NCBI GenBank assembly: GCA_907165135.1
Contig: OU015568.1
Span: 13,648,501 to 13,712,500, forward strand
Origin: Oikopleura dioica
Taxonomy: Eukaryota > Chordata > Appendicularia > Copelata > Oikopleuridae
DNA length: 64,000 nt
Reading direction: 5' to 3'
Below are positions 58,703-64,000 of this stretch, one piece after another. How positions within the stretch are numbered: the stretch's first letter is position 1; each line of letters starts with the position of its first letter. The notes beneath the pieces were generated by a model. The model saw nothing but the letters and a program-made list of their open reading frames with translations, had not been told where the DNA came from and searched no databases. A program made the position numbers and the translations under genes.

Positions 58703-59546
58703 ATGGGTTTTGTGACCGCTCACGCTGAGACGCAATCGTTCGCTCACCAGGCCGGCTGGCTTCATGATAAACATGATTTGACCAAGTCGAGGACTTTGGC
58801 ACTTCCTTCGCAGTCGGTTCCCAAGCAGGGTCAGGCCCCAAAGGTAGAGCATTCGAGAGACAATCTGTGTTGATGAATTCGTAGGTCTCTGAAAACACCG
58901 AATCAGCAACCAACTACAATGGTCCATCTCCAAACCACATCGCTAACAATCTCTGGGGCCCCGTCCGACCCATCAAGGTAGCTTTATCACTGTTTTACTT
59001 CTACTCAACTCCTTTTAGTGGTTCATGGGACACATTGATGTCACCGGACGATCCATGTTCAAGTCTATGGATCACCAGGGTCAGTACTTTGGTTCTCTGA
59101 CTCCCGGAGCTTCGCTCAGATTCGCTAATGGACACACTGAGCATCCTAGTGGTGCTTCTCGATGCTGGAAGGTAGACTATCTTTAAAATCGTCGAGAATA
59201 ATGACCTCTTTCAGGAACGATTCGCGCTGATGATGTGCTCCCGAGAAATGAGCTCCGAGCGAGCAACCAATGGACCCTGCGCTAAGGAAGCCTACTTCTT
59301 TGAACGATGCCAGACATACAAATCTGATACCGACGTAACCTTACTATATTTTTTTCTACTTTGTAACGCTGTTCTTAGATGCACAGAAACGCGAAAATTA
59401 TTTATGCCGACGAGTACTTCGGTGATTTGACAAATCAGTACAACTCGCAGGCTTTCGAAAACAACTTCGGTTGGAACAAATTCGGCTTCTCTGGCCAGAA
59501 AGGTGGCATTCCTCACCCAGACAACCTCTCCTTCGGACACGTCTAA
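58703..59546 (+). CDS. Twin CX9C (CHCH-type) protein, probably mitochondrial
   Basis: Exons: 58703-58843, 58885-58977, 59019-59171, 59215-59334, 59379-59546; 675 nt, 224 aa. Two CX9C motifs are visible, CWKERFALMMC and CAKEAYFFERC, 13 residues apart, the hallmark of proteins imported into the mitochondrial intermembrane space by Mia40/Erv1. The 120 residues before them and 75 after are Gly, Asn, His and Phe-rich with no known motif. The arrangement is similar to complex I subunits such as NDUFS5 or NDUFB10, but the rest does not match, so no name is given. The 5' end could have a further exon; the ATG directly follows a TTGTTAG acceptor-like site. Confidence 0.8.
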
Positions 59547-60407
59547 GAAGAAGATTGAAATTAAATTATTATCTTTCTGTTCAACTCTAATTTATTTACT
59601 TTCGTTGGAATTACGACAATAAAATAACGGAATAAAGTTCTTGGCTTCTGAATTGGAGACTACCCAAATTGACGAACAATAAGAAGCTACTTGACTTTGA
59701 GATTTGAATAGAACTACGATTTACGAGAAAAACCAAGACGCAAATAATAGCGTCATTCGATTTTTACGATGTACTTAATAGCTCTGAGCTTTAAAAGAAC
59801 TAAAAGCGATCAAACCGATTCAAATATTTGAGAAATTAGAGATTCGTGGATATTCGATGACAACGGAGGTAAAAAGCTTTTGAAACGATAATCGTTTAAA
59901 ATTTTTAAAGAAGTTAAAAGTTAGGAACTAAGGTGGTCTTGCTAAAATTACAAATGCAGCACAAAACAGACTACTCCATTTCGCGAATACCCTCGGGTCT
60001 TTTTTGAACCCAGCAGAAATCTAGTTAACCGTGCAAACTCGCCTTTCAATGCTGGATTAGGTTCTTTTTTTTAATTCCAAGAGAGGCTCTTTTTGGCGAA
60101 ACAAAATAAACTAGATCAGCGAAGAAAAGATTTTGGGTGTCCAAATATTTGATGCACTGTAAGCTCTGTTTGTTTATGAGATTTATCTTTTACATGAAGC
60201 TAAGAATTTAAAAATGAGAGAATATTTCTATCTGCATTTAATGCAGCAGATTAAACAACTTGTAACATCAAGTGCCCTCGGGTCTTTTACGCCGAGAGTC
60301 ATTCATTATCTCGGAAAGAGAAAGAGATAAAGCTTGTTTCCAATTTATCATTTTGAAGCGGACGGCGCGCTTTGGATATCCTGCTTCGAGACTGCTTTAA
60401 ATAATAC
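59547..60407. other. Intergenic region upstream of ATP7
   Basis: 861 bp. It contains a diverged direct repeat (59953-60004 and 60240-60288) sharing ATGCAGCA and CCCTCGGGTCTTTT. No gene recognised; presumably holds the ATP7 promoter. Confidence 0.45.
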
Positions 60408-63400
60408 ATGACGTCTCATTTTAACTTTCAGATCGATTCGGTCTCAACTAGAGAAATGCACAGGGCTGTTCTGGGTGTGCCGGACATAACCTGCACCGCC
60501 TGCGTTGAGACAATCGAAAGTCTATTCAAGAATGATGAGTTTATCAAAATACGCGTTAATCTCGTTCCCGAAAAGGAAGCGATTGTGTTCTGGGAACCGG
60601 AGAAAACTACCTTAGCAGCAATTAGAGAACGTATCGAAGATGCTGGCTTTGGGACAAAAGTATTGAGTAAGTTTTTAGTATATCATTTTGATATTTTATG
60701 ATAAATTCAGGTGAGAACTACGAGACACCCGATAATTATCTCGAGAAACGAACCGAATTCCAGATAGAAGGCATGACTTGCTCATCCTGCACTGGCACCA
60801 TTCAAGGAGCACTTGCCGATCATGTTCTGTCATGCGATATTTCTTTGGAAACGAAGACTGCTTCTATAACTTACAACGAGTTCGCGATTTCTCCGGCGAA
60901 GATTGTTGACCTTATTGAAGACTGTGGCTTCGAAGCAAAGTTGAAATCTGCCGTTGTTACCACGCTGGAACATGTTAAAATTCAAGTTCTTGGAATGGTT
61001 TGCATGTCTTGTGTTCACACGATTCAAGATGTCCTTGGCGCTTATACAGGAATCAACTCAGTTGTCGTATCGCTCGAGAAAGAAGAAGCCGATGTCACCT
61101 TCCAGCCTGATCTACTTACTGGGGCTGTTATCGCTGCGCATATTGAGGATATGGGTTTTGAAGCCTCTGTCATAAACCTTGAACAAACAGAATATCTCAA
61201 GAGCACTTTCAACATTACTGGCATGCGTTGTAAATCATGTGTTGGCAAGATCACGAATGGAGTGGAGGGCCTCTTCGGCGTCGTCCAAACTGTTGTGAAC
61301 CTTGAAGCTTCGTCTGGCTTCGTAATTCACTCTTCCACTGTTTCGCCTGCGGAAATTCAAAAGCTCATCGAGTCAATGAATTTCACTGTTGAACATGTCG
61401 GCTCGGAGAAAGACGATTACTCACCTTCACCATCTTCTTTGCCGAGAAAAACTCCGCCAAAGAAGAAGCAGCAGATCATGAACTCAACCGTCTCAACAAC
61501 AACTTTCATCAATGCATCTGGCGAAACTGAGAAATGCTCCATCAAGATTTTAGGGATGACATGTGCAAGCTGCGTGGGAAATATTGAGCGGACAATATCC
61601 AAAGCCTCAGGTGTTCTGAGCATTGTTGTGTCGCTCATGTCTTCCCGTGGTGATGTTATTTTCGATCCCTCGCTGACTTCCGCGAAAGAACTGGCGAACG
61701 CAATTGATGAGATGGGATTTGAAGCTTCTGTAATTTCCACCGGAGGATCTACTGAAGAAAAACTTACGCTCACCGTGACCGGAATGACCTGTGCGAGCTG
61801 TGTACGCAAAATTGAGCTGTCACTGAAAAAGATTCCTGGCATTTCTGACGCTGTTGTTTCTCTTACTACTTCATCCGCTCTTGTTACACATGATAGATCC
61901 GTCATTCCAGCACGAGAAATTATCACAGCTGTAAAGGACCTCGGATTCGGTGCTGAAATTCGAAACGAGACGGATAACTACGCTCTCCTGGAACATAAGG
62001 ATGCTATAAATAAATGGCGGCGTTCATTCCTCGTCTCACTCTTTTTCGGACTCCCTGCTATGATTCTCATGATGCTATTCATGCTTCCATCGCACGACGA
62101 AGCAGTTATTCCCCCGCATAACATAATTCCAGGCTTATCCGTAGAAAACTTGACGATGTTTATTCTTTCGACGCCGGTTCAATTCTTCGCCGGATGGAAG
62201 TTTTACATCGCAGCATGGAAAGCTATCAAACACAAATCACTCAACATGGATGTTTTGATTATGATGGCTACGACAATCTCATACCTATACTCAGTTATTA
62301 TTGTTGTTTGGGCGATTGCCGTAAAAACTCCCCATTCACCCAGGACCTTTTTCGAAACAGTTCCCATGTTGATCACTTTTATCTCTTTGGGACGATGGCT
62401 GGAGCATATTGCGAAAGGAAAACTTCCGAAGCTCTTGCGACTCTTATGAAAATGGCGCCTTCAGAAGCGACAGTCGTTCAGTTTAACAACGGCCAGGTCG
62501 AGAAGGCGGAAGTAGTGAACATCAGCCTCGTTGAGCGAGGTGATTTAGTTCAAGTTAAGCCCGGAGAAAAGATCCCCATTGATGGCCGTGTTATTGATGG
62601 CAAATCATCGTGTGATGAAAGTTTCATTACAGGCGAGTCAATGCCTGTCACAAAGCGAACAGGAGATTCCGTTTACGCGGGAGCGATAAATAACAATGGT
62701 TCAATTATTGTCAAAGCAACGCACGTTGGCGGCGATACAAACCTGCAGCAGATTGTTCGAATAATGGAAGACGCGCAGTCTAGCAAGGCTCCAATTCAGC
62801 AACATGCTGACGTCATCGCCGGCTATTTTGTGCCCGTGGTTATCAGTTTGTCCCTCATGACTCTTATCGGATGGCTTATTGGCGGATTTAAAAATCCAAG
62901 CGTTATTCCTGATCGGATGAACATGAAGATGAACATGACGGAAACTGAACATCATACAGAACATCTGGGTCACGGAGAAGTCGCTGTAACTGAGCGAGTA
63001 GTCAATTTTGCATTCCAAATGGCAATCACTGTTCTCGCAATCGCTTGTCCTTGTGCACTCGGTTTGGCGACTCCTACCGCTGTCATGGTTGGTACTGGCG
63101 TTGGCTACAAAAATGGTATCTTGATCAAAGGTGGCGAAGCTCTCGAAAAAGCTCAAAAGATCGACTGCGTCGTCTTCGACAAAACGGGAACTATCACCTA
63201 TGGAAAGCCAACTGTATCCGTATTCCAAATCTTGACGTCAAAGATGCCTAAAAATGACATCATTAGAATCGTCGGCTCAGCAGAGAGCCAGTCAGAACAT
63301 CCGCTAGGAACGGCTGTGTGTAACTATGCGAAGAAAGAGCTCAACACTGAAGTAATGGAGCAAGTTTCTGACTTCAAAGCTGTCCCGGGCTCCGGCATCG

Positions 63401-64000
63401 AATGCAAGGTCGCCTCGAAGTACAAAGTTCTCATTGGCAATCGCTCGTGGATGACATCAAATGGTCTGAAAGTAACAAAAGACATGAATGCAATGATGAA
63501 GCAGCACGAGGAGCTTGGCCGTACCGCTGTATTGGTATCTATTGATGGACTTCTGTGTGCGATGATTGCAATTTCCGATCAACTCAAGCCGGAGGCTCAG
63601 CAAGTTGTCCACGTTCTTCAGAAAAAGCTCGGATGTAAGGTTGTCCTTCTCACCGGTGACAACCAAATCACAGCTAAAGCCATCGCTCGCGAAGTCGGCA
63701 TCTTTGAAGTCTTCGCTGAAGTCCTTCCAACGCATAAAGCCGATAAGATCAAGGATCTCCAAGCTGCGGGAAAGACTGTTGCCATGGTGGGCGATGGTGT
63801 CAATGACTCGCCCGCTTTGGTTACTGCTGATGTTGGAATTTCATTTAAAACTGGAACTGATGTCGCCGCTGAAGCCGCTGACATCGTTTTGATGAACGAC
63901 AATCTTGAGGATATTGTGGCGGCGATTGACCTTTCAAAGGCAGTCGTGCGAAGAATCAAATACAACTTTGTCTTCGCCTCTGCTTATAATCTTGTGGGCG
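60408..64000 (+). CDS. ATP7: ATP7-type copper-transporting P1B-ATPase, cut at the right edge
   Basis: Exons 60408-60666 and 60711 to the window end. Six N-terminal HMA metal-binding domains have the copper pairs CTAC, CSSC, CMSC, CKSC, CASC and CASC. Membrane helices, the actuator TGES loop (FITGESMP), CPC (IACPCALGLATPT), the phosphorylation loop DKTGT, SEHPLG, TGDN and GDGVND follow; the protein is cut at YNLVG. Six HMA domains is the ATP7A/B architecture. The frame breaks at 62419-62422: A4 stands where AKGKTSEAL requires A5, so one base is missing; the downstream frame is intact. Translation may start at 60408 or at the ATG at 60456, since an acceptor-like AACTTTCAG lies between. It exports copper into the Golgi or out of the cell. 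Confidence 0.95.

Noticed and set aside
60408-64000. ATP7 as a pseudogene
   Set aside because: A single one-base shift in an A run, with all catalytic motifs intact before and after it, fits an assembly error better than decay.

Overview
The window is animal nuclear DNA with the layout of a very compact chordate genome, most likely an appendicularian tunicate (Oikopleura-like). The reasons are many introns of about 40-60 nt, genes spaced 60-250 bp apart in same-strand runs, splice-like AG acceptors just before several start codons (compatible with spliced-leader trans-splicing), at least five introns that only fit as GA-AG, and animal gene families including let-7, tRNA-Sec, Iroquois, CCDC88 and cyclin Y. 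The species call is inference. Gene models were built by hand from splice signals. Wherever exons are listed the summed coding length is divisible by three unless stated.

Layout. 1-7.4 kb, minus strand: SMARCC (cut by the window edge), MCFD2, a 228-aa coiled-coil protein, a longer coiled-coil protein whose coding exon is interrupted by a 945-bp palindromic hAT-like MITE, a 98-aa coiled-coil protein and EIF1AD. 8.1-15.2 kb, minus: a SUCO/SLP SUN-like gene with a let-7 hairpin in an intron, then Beclin 1, then a second foldback element. 16.2-18.1 kb: SH3BGR-like (plus) converging on a 196-aa coiled-coil gene (minus). 18.9-21.0 kb, plus: a secreted protein with a possible beta-trefoil C-terminal half and tRNA-Sec in its first intron. 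21.2-27.0 kb, minus: a complete 15-exon CCDC88 (Girdin/Daple) gene with tRNA-Gln in an intron.

27.0-40.4 kb is a 13.3-kb stretch in which I find no gene, ending at an Iroquois homeobox gene. A stretch this long is striking in such a dense genome and is a natural place for Irx control elements. 43.0-45.1 kb holds two tandem copies of an unrecognised gene family. 45.5-53.3 kb is a tight plus-strand run: a vasa/DDX3-like DEAD-box helicase, a 71-aa protein, two POLDIP2-type genes in tandem, SNAPC3 and MIF. 53.6 kb has a small hAT MITE, followed by dolichol kinase, cyclin Y, a twin-CX9C protein and an ATP7 copper ATPase truncated at the right edge.

Themes. Unusual splicing recurs: GA-AG introns all have the junction AG|GAA, and there are some GC-AG introns. 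Small RNA genes sit in introns. Three palindromic MITE-type elements carry intact target-site duplications. Two conserved reading frames (SUCO and ATP7) each break at an A homopolymer by one base, which looks more like assembly error than biology.
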